This document shows positions 50,627 through 58,308 of a DNA stretch of 64,000 nucleotides, piece after piece. The stretch is taken from positions 62,001 to 126,000 of the forward strand of contig NZ_CACSKD010000010.1 of NCBI RefSeq assembly GCF_902706285.1, given 5' to 3'. The notes beneath the pieces were generated by a model. It had not been told where the DNA came from. It ran no database searches and worked only from the letters and a program-made list of their open reading frames with translations. A program made the position numbers and the translations under genes. Within the stretch, counting starts at the first letter, position 1; the number at the start of each line of letters is the position of its first letter. Source of the DNA: Rhizobium sp. 18055 (lineage in GTDB: Bacteria; Pseudomonadota; Alphaproteobacteria; Rhizobiales; Rhizobiaceae).

Positions 50627-51754
50627 TTACAGCGCGCCATCGATCCATGGCGGTGACGGCGTATCATAACCTGAGACACCGCGAAGCAATTTTCGTGAGA
50701 CTGCAGGTAGTCTGAAAAGCACCGGCACTGCAATATTGCGGATCGAAATTGCCAGCGGATTGCGCATCGTGAACAGTGTCGTCAGCTGCCGCGTCTGCTT
50801 CAGCACGGTTTTCACCGCCGGCATTCGCAACCTGTTGTAATCGCCTTCCCGTCCCTCGGAGATCAGCCACGCCAGCCAGCAGGCATCCTCGATCCCGAGG
50901 TTCATGCCGCGTGCGCCAGCCGGAGAATGGATATGCGCCGCGTCACCCGCCAGAAACACATTGCCCTTCGACATGGTCTCGACATGGCGGAAATGAATGC
51001 GGAAATTGGATGCCCACAGCCGCTCGGCCACCGGCGCCGGATGCTCGATCCTGCTTTCGAAATCCGGCAGCGTCGAGATATAGCGCAGCACGTCCCGCTC
51101 GACCGGCAGCCTGCCGATCATGCCAGGGTCGAACAGCTGCATCTCGAAGAAATGCGGATCGATCTCTCGCTTGTAGCGAAAGTCGGCCAGATAGAAGCTG
51201 CTCTCCAGCGCCTCGCCGGGAAAGCCGATGCCGAGAGCCTTGCGCACCGCCGAATGGGCACCATCCGCACCGATGACGATGTCGAATTGGGCTGTCTCGA
51301 CCGAACCATCCGGCTTTCGCAACGTAACCACAGGTTTCTGGAGATCGCCGGAGACCGTCTCCAGCACCGTCTGCCACTCCGGATCGACCTCGTAGTCGTC
51401 GAGCTTGCCGAGCAGCAACCGTTCGGTATGCCCCTGTGCCAGCGCATGGATCGCGCTGTAGCGTCCGGGCACCTTGGTGGTATCGAGCACCGCCAGTGGC
51501 TTGCCATTGGCCACCATCCGGAACTGGGCGATCTGCTGGGCCTCTTGCAGGATGGCGTCGGTCACCCGCGATGCCGCCAGCAATGTCAGCGTTCGGGCAT
51601 TGACCCCGAGCGCCCGGCTTTCGACGAGCGGGACGGTGCCGGTGTCGTTATCGACGATCCGCGGACGAAAGCCGCGCCGTGCGAGTTCCAGGGCAGCCGT
51701 GAGCCCGGTCGTGCCGGCGCCTGCAATCAGAATGCTGCGATGCCCCGGCGCCAT
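50627..51754 (-). CDS. FAD-dependent monooxygenase (PheA/UbiH-like)
   Basis: A 375-residue flavoprotein hydroxylase: Rossmann GAGTTGLTAALELARRG at residues 12-28, the DG-type motif VIGADGAHSAVRKALG in the middle, and GDAAHIHSPAGARGMNLGIEDA near 275-296. The group oxidises aromatic or related compounds, often in antibiotic breakdown or secondary metabolism; the substrate is unknown. It starts 4 bases after the end of the SCO1-like gene, which suggests one transcript, though the functional link is not obvious. Confidence 0.85.
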   Translation of the reverse strand: MAPGHRSILIAGAGTTGLTAALELARRGFRPRIVDNDTGTVPLVESRALGVNARTLTLLAASRVTDAILQEAQQIAQFRMVANGKPLAVLDTTKVPGRYSAIHALAQGHTERLLLGKLDDYEVDPEWQTVLETVSGDLQKPVVTLRKPDGSVETAQFDIVIGADGAHSAVRKALGIGFPGEALESSFYLADFRYKREIDPHFFEMQLFDPGMIGRLPVERDVLRYISTLPDFESRIEHPAPVAERLWASNFRIHFRHVETMSKGNVFLAGDAAHIHSPAGARGMNLGIEDACWLAWLISEGREGDYNRLRMPAVKTVLKQTRQLTTLFTMRNPLAISIRNIAVPVLFRLPAVSRKLLRGVSGYDTPSPPWIDGAL

Positions 51755-51758
51755 GATC

Positions 51759-52361
51759 TCATCCCTTGTTGGCGAGGTTCTCCAGCTTTTTTACCGCCGT
51801 ATCGGGATTTTCGCCATAGGCGATCGTACCGGCGAACCGTCCGGCCGAATCGAGCAGGAATACGGAAGCCGTGTGATCCATGGTGTAATCACCACCAGGT
51901 TTATTCTCATCGAGCGGCACCTTCTTGGCGTAGACCCGGTAACCCTTGATCACATCGGCCACCTTGTCGGGCGCGCCGGAGATGCCGACGATCCGCTTGG
52001 AGACGTTCGAGACATACTGGTTCATGACATCGGGCGTATCGCGCTCCGGATCGACACTGACGAAATAGGCGCGCAGCTTGTCGCCATCGGGATCGACCTT
52101 CTTCAGCCAGCCATCCAGCTCGAACAGAGTTGTCGGGCAGACCTCGGGGCAATGGGTAAAGCCGAAGAACACAGCCGATGGCTTGCCACGGAACGCCTGC
52201 TCGGTGATCGGTTGACCATTCTGTGCCGTGAGTGTGAACGGCACGCCGAACGGGCCGTCGGACATCGCTTCCTTGGTCTTCGTCACATTCAGTGTCAGCC
52301 AGCCCAGAATGCCGGCCATCAAAAACACGGCAACCCAGACGGCAATGCGCACAGTCTTCAT
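51759..52361 (-). CDS. SCO1/SenC copper chaperone-like protein
   Basis: A 200-residue membrane-anchored thioredoxin-fold protein. An N-terminal helix (about residues 5-27) is followed by the copper-binding CxxxC at Cys71 and Cys75 in FTHCPEVCPTTLFE and the remote His163 in YTMDHTASVF. All three ligands are present. SCO proteins load copper into cytochrome oxidase or act as redox sensors. No cytochrome oxidase gene is in the window. It heads the three-gene run with the monooxygenase and prmA. Confidence 0.92.
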   Translation of the reverse strand: MKTVRIAVWVAVFLMAGILGWLTLNVTKTKEAMSDGPFGVPFTLTAQNGQPITEQAFRGKPSAVFFGFTHCPEVCPTTLFELDGWLKKVDPDGDKLRAYFVSVDPERDTPDVMNQYVSNVSKRIVGISGAPDKVADVIKGYRVYAKKVPLDENKPGGDYTMDHTASVFLLDSAGRFAGTIAYGENPDTAVKKLENLANKG

Positions 52362-52719
52362 CGATCAAATTCCTCACCCGGGGAGATCCATCCCTGATCC
52401 CCGCCTGATATCGCGTCGCACCAAGGCATGCAATTCAACAACGCGTTTCGAGCCCGTGATGAATTGCCCCACCCCTCAAGTCTTGGACCCGAAAGCGGTC
52501 AAACATAGCATTCTATTTCTGCAGGAACACATCACCCCCAATGCTTTCAATGTGTTAGTTCGTTAGGAAATACTTAAAAAGTCATGGGTATATTTAGCCC
52601 CGGATAGAACGCTCACCGTTCAACTGACATGACGTCTGGCTGGAGACTTGATCCCGCATATCCGCTTGCAGGCGAATGAAAACATAACCGCGCCTCATCG
52701 CGGAGGGGATAGTCTTCAC
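52362..52719. other. Intergenic region between SCO1-like and chemoreceptor genes
   Basis: The 358 bases hold the divergent promoters. The segment 52540-52610 is AT-rich and the likeliest place for the chemoreceptor promoter, but no clear hexamer pair, terminator or RNA structure is seen. Confidence 0.4.
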
Positions 52720-54684
52720 ATGACAGATATGACGGTGCGCAAAAGCCTCTCTGTAAGTCAGAGGCTCGGAACGCTGGCGGGCGCGGCATTCATCGGCTTC
52801 GGCGCGATGATGGCGGTTGGATGGTATGAGAACACGGTTGTTCGCGGCGCCCTGGACAGGGCCAACGAAATTCAGGCAAGCGTGGACTACATCAACGAGA
52901 TGCGCACCGCGAACCTGACGCTCATTCTCGCGGCGATGGACACCATCGTCGATCGTGACGACAAGGTCGTTGACCCGGAGCGCCTGAAGCTGATGAACGA
53001 TTCTCTGGGCAAGCTTTCGAGCGGATCCAAGGAGATGCGCCTGCTCGCCGACGAGATGAACGCCGGTGCCCTCGTCTCAGGCTACGATGCAGATGTCGCC
53101 CTTCTCAAGCAGAGCATAACAATCGACCTGAAGGCTGCCGTCGAATCAGGCGCGTCGGACAGCGAGTTCGACAGACTTGATGACACCATCGACAAGGGCG
53201 GCGACAAGCTGATCGATACGCTCGACAAGCTTGCAATGGACGGCGGCGGCATTGCCAAGAAGCGCGTCGCACAGGCAAACGAAATCTCGCAGCACGCCGT
53301 CTATATTCAGATCGGCCTCGGCATTATCGCGCTGCTGTGCATGGCCACCCTGCAATACATTCACGGCGGCTCCATCCGCCGCGGCATCGAGGCCGTGCGC
53401 AAAAGCATGCAGCAGATCACCAACGGCGATCTCGACAGCGATGTGCCGGCCACCGATCGCGGCGACGAGATCGGCGACATGGCCCGCGCCGCCCAGGGCT
53501 TCCGCATCGCAGCCATCGAAAAGCGCGCGCTGGAAATGAGCAGCGAAAGCGAGCGCCAGCAGACAGATGCCGAGCGACGCAGTCGCGACGCCGCCAAGCT
53601 TGCCGATACCGAAGCCCTCAACACCACCGTTAGCCTGCTCGGTCAGGGGCTGAAGCGCCTCGCTGCCGGCGACGTCACCGTCACCATCGACCAGCCGTTC
53701 AAGCAGGAACTCGAAAGCCTGCGCAGCGACTTCAACCAGACCACGGCGACGCTGCGCCAGGCCATGACCGACATTGCCCAGAACGGCTCCTCGATCCAGG
53801 CCAACAGCCGCCAGATGCGTTCGGCAGCCGACGACCTCGCCAAGCGCACGGAGCAGCAGGCTGCCTCCCTCGAACAGACCTCTGCCGCCCTCAACCAGAT
53901 CACCTCCTCGGTGCGCAATGCGACCGACCGCTCCGAAAGTGTCGGCAAGATGGTTGCCCATACCCGCCAGAACACCACCAAGTCGGACATTGTCGTTACC
54001 GACGCCATGGCGGCGATGGAGCGAATCGAAGGTGCCTCGCGCGAGATCGGTATGATCATCAACGTCATCGACGAGATTGCCTTCCAGACCAACCTTCTGG
54101 CGCTCAACGCAGGCGTCGAGGCTGCGCGCGCCGGTGAAGCCGGCAAGGGATTTGCCGTCGTTGCCCAGGAAGTGCGGGAACTGGCCGGTCGTGCCGCGGG
54201 TGCAGCCAAGGATATCAAGACCTTGATCGGAAAATCCGGCGCCGAGGTGAAGATTGGCGGCGAGCTCGTGACCGCTGCCGGCCAGGCTTTGCGCGAAATT
54301 GGCGAAGATGTTTCGCGGATCGACGAACATGTTAAATCAATCGTAACCTCTGCACGCGAACAATCAGTCGGACTGAACGAGATCAATACAGCGATCAGCC
54401 AGATGGACCAGGTCACGCAGAAAAACGCGGCCATGGTGGAAGAGACGAACGCGGCGAGCCACACGCTTGCCACGGACGCCGACAACCTGATCCAGCTGAT
54501 CAAGACGTTCAAGATCGGCGAGGGCATGAACGCCCGACACACGCCGCGGGAAGCATCAGCAGCCTCGCATCCGAAATCATCTCCCGCACGGGCTCTCATG
54601 GGCAAGGTCGCGGGCGCATTCAGTGGCGGCGGTGCCGCAAGAAACATGGCCGCTCCGGCCGGAGATAACTGGGAAGAATTTTGA
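52720..54684 (+). CDS. Methyl-accepting chemotaxis protein with NWEEF tether
   Basis: A 654-residue chemoreceptor. A first membrane helix (about residues 16-38) and a second (about 190-212, YIQIGLGIIALLCMATLQYI) flank a helical sensor domain of about 150 residues rich in Asp/Lys/Leu. A HAMP segment follows (RRGIEAVRKSMQQITNGDLDSDVP) with a second HAMP-like part (LKRLAAGDVTVTI), then the signalling hairpin with tip DEIAFQTNLLALNAGVEAARAGEAGKGFAVVAQEVRELA. The last five residues, NWEEF, are a docking site for CheR/CheB. The ligand is unknown. A CheW gene begins 2 bases later. Confidence 0.92.
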   Translation: MTDMTVRKSLSVSQRLGTLAGAAFIGFGAMMAVGWYENTVVRGALDRANEIQASVDYINEMRTANLTLILAAMDTIVDRDDKVVDPERLKLMNDSLGKLSSGSKEMRLLADEMNAGALVSGYDADVALLKQSITIDLKAAVESGASDSEFDRLDDTIDKGGDKLIDTLDKLAMDGGGIAKKRVAQANEISQHAVYIQIGLGIIALLCMATLQYIHGGSIRRGIEAVRKSMQQITNGDLDSDVPATDRGDEIGDMARAAQGFRIAAIEKRALEMSSESERQQTDAERRSRDAAKLADTEALNTTVSLLGQGLKRLAAGDVTVTIDQPFKQELESLRSDFNQTTATLRQAMTDIAQNGSSIQANSRQMRSAADDLAKRTEQQAASLEQTSAALNQITSSVRNATDRSESVGKMVAHTRQNTTKSDIVVTDAMAAMERIEGASREIGMIINVIDEIAFQTNLLALNAGVEAARAGEAGKGFAVVAQEVRELAGRAAGAAKDIKTLIGKSGAEVKIGGELVTAAGQALREIGEDVSRIDEHVKSIVTSAREQSVGLNEINTAISQMDQVTQKNAAMVEETNAASHTLATDADNLIQLIKTFKIGEGMNARHTPREASAASHPKSSPARALMGKVAGAFSGGGAARNMAAPAGDNWEEF

Positions 54685-54686
54685 TC

Positions 54687-55157
54687 ATGCACAACACCGT
54701 CATCAACCAGACCGGCTCTCATCTGGAGATCGTTTCCTTTCACCTCGGTGAGCAGGAATTCTGCATCGACATCATGGCGATCCGCGAAATCCGCGGCTGG
54801 GCGCCGGTCACCCCGATGCCGCACACGCCGCCTTACGTTCTCGGCCTCATCAACCTGCGCGGCGCCGTCATCCCGGTCATCGACATGGCCTGCCGCCTCG
54901 GCATGAAGATGACCGAGCCGTCGGAGCGCTCTGCCATCATCGTCACCGACATCGCCGGCAAGCTGGTTGGCCTGCTGGTCGAACAGGTGTCCGACATGAT
55001 GACCATCAAGAGCGAAGACCTGCAGCCGGCACCAGAGATCATTCCGGAAGAACAGCGCGCCTTCTGCCGCGGCATCGTTGCCCTGGAGAAGACCATGGTC
55101 TGCTTCCTCAACCTCGACACCGTCATCGCCGACGAACTGGCGCGCGAAGCCGCTTAA
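54687..55157 (+). CDS. cheW: CheW coupling protein
   Basis: A 156-residue adaptor linking chemoreceptors to the kinase CheA. It has the CheW pattern: VSFHLGEQEFCIDIMAIREIRGWAPVTPMPHTPPYVLGLINLRGAVIPVIDMACRLG over residues 12-70, then VGLLVEQVSDMM. It starts 2 bases after the chemoreceptor stop, so it is a dedicated pair, but no cheA is here; it must serve a kinase encoded elsewhere. A strong terminator follows. Confidence 0.93.
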   Translation: MHNTVINQTGSHLEIVSFHLGEQEFCIDIMAIREIRGWAPVTPMPHTPPYVLGLINLRGAVIPVIDMACRLGMKMTEPSERSAIIVTDIAGKLVGLLVEQVSDMMTIKSEDLQPAPEIIPEEQRAFCRGIVALEKTMVCFLNLDTVIADELAREAA

Positions 55158-55181
55158 GTTTTTCGACGGACCACAAACAAA

Positions 55182-55210
55182 ACCGCCCGCAACGGATCTC
55201 GTTGCGGGCG
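55182..55210. terminator. Bidirectional terminator after cheW
   Basis: CCGCCCGCAACG (55182-55193) and CGTTGCGGGCGG (55199-55210) form a perfect 12-base stem, followed by CTTTCGTTT on the plus strand and GTTTTGTTTG on the minus strand. It separates cheW from the convergent epimerase gene. Confidence 0.9.
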
Positions 55211-55256
55211 GCTTTCGTTTGACGTCATCGATCGCAGGACCGGCCTGACGGCATCC

Positions 55257-56126
55257 TTATCCGGAAATCTCGACGGAAAACGCAAAGCGGGCGCTTGCAC
55301 CCGGTGCCAGCGTCTGGCTGTAGGGCCGCTCCGCCAGCGCTTTCGACCAGCCATTCTCGGCCGCCATGCCATGCCAGGGCTCGATGCAGATGAACGGTGC
55401 GCCCGGCTTCTGCCAAAGCGCCAGATTGGGCAGGTTGTCAAAGGTGAAGTGCATGGTGGGCCCACCCTTGGCGCTGTAGCGCAGCCCCTCGCCGGCGCCC
55501 TCGGGAAACACCATCGCATCCGCATCGAACATCTCGTGGGCAAGCACCAGCCGACCATCCTTGAATGGCGACGGATGCTTGGCAAAGGACAGCAGCCCGC
55601 CCGACAGGCGGATCAGATCGGGCGCGCCGTTGTTGTCCAGCGTGATCACGTGGTCCTCACCCTCCGCACCCGGCAGCGGCCAGACGAAGGCCGAGTGAAA
55701 GCCGATCCCGAACGGCATCGGCCGCTGATCGCGATTGGTGACCTCGGCCGCCACCGTTAGCGTCTGGCCCTCAAGGCTGTGCTCGACCGCAAGCAGGAAT
55801 TCGAACGGATAGGCCGCCTTGCTTGCCTCCGACGCGCCAAGCTCGTAGCGGCACATCGTCGGGCTGGAGGCGGCAAGCGTGAACTCCGCGCGGCGGGCAA
55901 AACCGTGCTGGTTCATCGGATAGGCCTGTCCGTCGATCTCGACCGTATCGTCAGGCGCCTTGCCGACGATCGGAAACAGGATCGGCGACCGCCCGCCCCA
56001 GAATGCAGCATCGCCGTTCCAGAGCAGGTCGTGCCCATCATGGGTGGTCAGTGCCTGCATCTCGGCACCGAGCGAGGAAACATCGACAGTCAAATATTCG
56101 TTTGCAATCCGTGTTGGGCTTGGCAT
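55257..56126 (-). CDS. Aldose 1-epimerase family protein
   Basis: A 289-residue beta-sandwich sugar mutarotase-like protein. Characteristic segments include MQALTTHDGHDLLWNGDAAFWGGRSPILFPIVG, the MNQHGFAR segment with the catalytic His (about residue 77), and FGIGFHSAFVWPL with a second His. The late FICIEPWHGMA carries the catalytic Glu. The group converts anomers of hexoses or hexose-6-phosphates. I chose the ATG at 56126; upstream residues are unlike the family. Confidence 0.88.
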   Translation of the reverse strand: MPSPTRIANEYLTVDVSSLGAEMQALTTHDGHDLLWNGDAAFWGGRSPILFPIVGKAPDDTVEIDGQAYPMNQHGFARRAEFTLAASSPTMCRYELGASEASKAAYPFEFLLAVEHSLEGQTLTVAAEVTNRDQRPMPFGIGFHSAFVWPLPGAEGEDHVITLDNNGAPDLIRLSGGLLSFAKHPSPFKDGRLVLAHEMFDADAMVFPEGAGEGLRYSAKGGPTMHFTFDNLPNLALWQKPGAPFICIEPWHGMAAENGWSKALAERPYSQTLAPGASARFAFSVEISG

Positions 56127-56242
56127 CGATTGTCCTCTTCGATCTGATCCGAAGCGGACCATATCTGTGCCGTGTAACGATTGCCATATGGCTGCCAACG
56201 ACGGCGCGGGCGCTCACCGAAAGTTGCGGACATGGCCCACCA

Positions 56243-56737
56243 TCATTGCGGCTTGCCGTTTTTCCACGTCACGCTCTGCCCGTAGAGCGAGACGGTAGAC
56301 AGCGCCATCTTCGCCGATCCATCGACCAGTTCGCGCGAATGCGCCAGATAGATCAGCGTGTCGTTCTGCTTGTCATAGATCCGTGTCACCACCAGCTTCT
56401 TCCAGACCAGCGATATGCCCGATTTGAACACCTCGTCTCCGCCCTTCGACAGATCGATATCGCCGATCTCGATCGGCCCGGTCTGGTGGCAGGAGATGGC
56501 GCTGTTGGAAGGGTCCTCGAACCATTTGCCGTTCTTGACGCGATCGATGACGCTGCGGTCGAAATAGGTGACATGGCAGGTCACGCCCTTGACCTCGGGG
56601 TCAGCCACCGCATCGACAAGGATATCGTTGCCGATCCAGTCGACGCCGACCTTGCCGACGACATCGGCAGATGCCGAACCGGCGCAAAGGCCGATCAGCG
56701 TGGCGGCGGCAAGCATGACATTGCGTTTTTTGAACAT
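56243..56737 (-). CDS. creA: CreA-family periplasmic protein
   Basis: A 164-residue secreted protein of unknown biochemical function. A signal peptide (MFKKRNVMLAAATLIGLCAGSASA, residues 1-24) precedes the conserved CreA body: VGKVGVDWIGNDILVDAVADPEVKGVTCHVTYF, SCHQTGPIEI and FKSGISLVWKKLVVTRIYDKQNDTLIYLAHSREL. Two cysteines (around 51 and 84) could form a disulfide. It is a lone gene. ATG at 56737 is set by the signal peptide. Confidence 0.9.
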   Translation of the reverse strand: MFKKRNVMLAAATLIGLCAGSASADVVGKVGVDWIGNDILVDAVADPEVKGVTCHVTYFDRSVIDRVKNGKWFEDPSNSAISCHQTGPIEIGDIDLSKGGDEVFKSGISLVWKKLVVTRIYDKQNDTLIYLAHSRELVDGSAKMALSTVSLYGQSVTWKNGKPQ

Positions 56738-56850
56738 ATTGGCTCCCTGAATGATCAGAGGCTTAGATAGGCAGGGCCGGCATCTTTGCAAGCAAGGCGA
56801 ACCGCATCAGACACAAGGCGTTTTCCCCTGCCGCGCTTGAGCCTCACGCC

Positions 56851-57441
56851 TCAAGCCTTCCGGCAGGTGCAGGGCTCGTAGCCGGTGGCCATCAGCCGCC
56901 CTGGCTTCATGCCGATCAACGAGGGGATGGCATCTACGGCGGCAGCGCCGACCTGTCTCGCCATCTCGATCGCCGCCTGCGCGCAGACGGCGGCATCCTC
57001 GGCAGCGTTGTGGTGCACAAAGCGCAGGCCCAGATGCTCGGCCAAAATATTCAGCCGATGCGACAGAAAGTGCGGCCATATCCGCTGCGACATCTTCAGG
57101 CTGCAGAGATAGGTGAGCTCCGGATAGGACTGGCGATAAAGATCGAGACTGGAACGCCAGACGCTGAAATCGAAGGAGGCATTGTGTGCGATCATCGTCG
57201 CACCGCGAAAATCATCGTGGAACTCGTCCATCACCTCGGGAAACTCCGGCGCATCCGCGACATGCTCGGGCCGGATGCCGTGGATGGCGATATTCATGCC
57301 GGAAAAGCGCATGTCCTTCGGACGGATCAGCCGCTCCTCGACGCGCGTGACCCTGCCATCCTCGATCCAGGCAAGCCCGACGGAACAGGCACTGCCGCGC
57401 TGCTCGTTGGCGGTCTCGAAATCGATGGCGATGGTCTTCAA
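56851..57441 (-). CDS. DEDDh 3'-5' exonuclease (DnaQ-like)
   Basis: A 196-residue exonuclease of the DnaQ fold. Exo I is Asp7 and Glu9 in IAIDFETAN; Exo II includes Asp in AHNASFDFSVW; Exo III has His and Asp in HHNAAEDAAVCA. All four acidic residues and the His are there. It trims DNA or RNA 3' ends; no polymerase domain is present. The start is a TTG at 57441 because GGAG lies 9 bases upstream and the fold begins at once; in-frame starts upstream add 43 residues that look non-coding. It is divergent from the GNAT gene leader. Confidence 0.85.
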   Translation of the reverse strand: MKTIAIDFETANEQRGSACSVGLAWIEDGRVTRVEERLIRPKDMRFSGMNIAIHGIRPEHVADAPEFPEVMDEFHDDFRGATMIAHNASFDFSVWRSSLDLYRQSYPELTYLCSLKMSQRIWPHFLSHRLNILAEHLGLRFVHHNAAEDAAVCAQAAIEMARQVGAAAVDAIPSLIGMKPGRLMATGYEPCTCRKA

Positions 57442-57550
57442 GCGGCAAAACTCCGATTCGTACGCTGCTCCAGCAATAGCGGCGCGGCGGCACAGAGGCA
57501 AATCACGCGAACGGATTGACTTCCGACGGCACATATCGGAACCTGACGCC

Positions 57551-57628
57551 ATGATCACTAACGCAACCATGACGACGCTTCATATCACCACGACCCACAT
57601 GGGGTACGCGGGAGCGACGGTGCGTTGA
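57551..57628 (+). CDS. Thr-rich leader ORF before the GNAT gene
   Basis: A 25-codon frame begins at ATG 57551 and ends with TGA 57626-57628. Eight of its residues are Thr, including the run HITTTH at positions 11-16. TTGACT lies 30 bases upstream, the right distance for a promoter with a start at the ATG, but its -10 region is weak. After it come two alternative, mutually exclusive hairpins and a masked ribosome binding site for the acetyltransferase. This architecture is what makes translation likely; the short frame alone would not. Confidence 0.5.
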   Translation: MITNATMTTLHITTTHMGYAGATVR

Positions 57629-57711
57629 CAGCATAGCGATCATCCCGAGACCCCTGCCGAGGCGAGCAGGGTTTTGGGAACCGGCTCTCCTCCTTTATCA
57701 AGAATGGAGAG
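57601..57711 (+). promoter_or_regulatory. Attenuator-like leader with masked ribosome binding site
   Basis: Segment A (57601-57605, 57609-57613) can pair with B (57643-57647, 57650-57654): GGGGT/ACCCC and CGGGA/TCCCG, ten base pairs. B can instead pair with C (57644-57657 with 57666-57678), a 13-pair stem ending in GCAGGG-TTTT. The two are mutually exclusive. Further on, CTCTCC (57685-57690) pairs with GGAGAG (57706-57711), the ribosome binding site of the next gene, 6 bases before its GTG. Confidence 0.6.
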
Positions 57712-57717
57712 CACGAC

Positions 57718-58254
57718 GTGGCCGATAAGCCTGAATATCCATCGAACGAATGCGAATTACTGTCGGGCGACATCGTCGTGCGGGCCGTTCTTCCGTCCGA
57801 CGCAGAGGACGTCACGACGCTGATCAACCTGCCGGGCTATCGCGCCGGCACGCTGCGCCCACCCTTCCAGTCCGTGATGGATGTCCGCAAGCACATCGAC
57901 ACGCCCTCGCCCGGCGCGCTCAACCTCGTCGTCACGCTTGATGGCAGGATCGTCGCCAATGGCGGCCTCACCCGCTACGCCGGCCGCCGCCAGCATGTCG
58001 CCAGCATCGGCATGGGTGTGCACGACGACTTCACCGGCCGCGGCATCGGCAAGACGCTGCTGGCCGCGATGGTCGAAGCCGCCGACAACTGGCTCGACAT
58101 CAAGCGGCTGGAACTCACCGTCTACACCGACAACGACGCCGCCATCTGCCTCTACCGCAAATTCGGCTTCGAGCAAGAAGGCCTGCTCCGCGCCTTCGGC
58201 TTCCGGGCGGGGCAGTATGTCGATGCCTATGCGATGGGGCGGCTGAGAGGGTGA
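57718..58254 (+). CDS. GNAT-family N-acetyltransferase
   Basis: A 178-residue acetyltransferase: VRAVLPSDAEDVTTL at the N terminus, then the acetyl-CoA motif GVHDDFTGRGIGKTLLAAMVEAA at about residues 100-122 (Q/R-x-x-G-x-G/A), and LTVYTDNDAAICLYRKFGFEQEG near 140-160. The substrate is unknown; antibiotics, polyamines and protein N-termini are all known in the superfamily. The start is a GTG at 57718, preceded by GGAGAG, which is held in a stem. It is apparently controlled by the unusual leader upstream. Confidence 0.87.
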   Translation: MADKPEYPSNECELLSGDIVVRAVLPSDAEDVTTLINLPGYRAGTLRPPFQSVMDVRKHIDTPSPGALNLVVTLDGRIVANGGLTRYAGRRQHVASIGMGVHDDFTGRGIGKTLLAAMVEAADNWLDIKRLELTVYTDNDAAICLYRKFGFEQEGLLRAFGFRAGQYVDAYAMGRLRG

Positions 58255-58308
58255 ACAGAAGAGGCGACCCTACGAAACCCGGCCGCCTCTACACCTTCGA
58301 GACAAAAA

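Noticed and set aside
57635..57685. CCCGAG/TTTTGGG hairpin as a third RIME-like element
   Set aside because: It lacks the CCTCGG/CCGAGG twin palindromes and TTTATTTCA core and is better explained as part of the GNAT gene leader.
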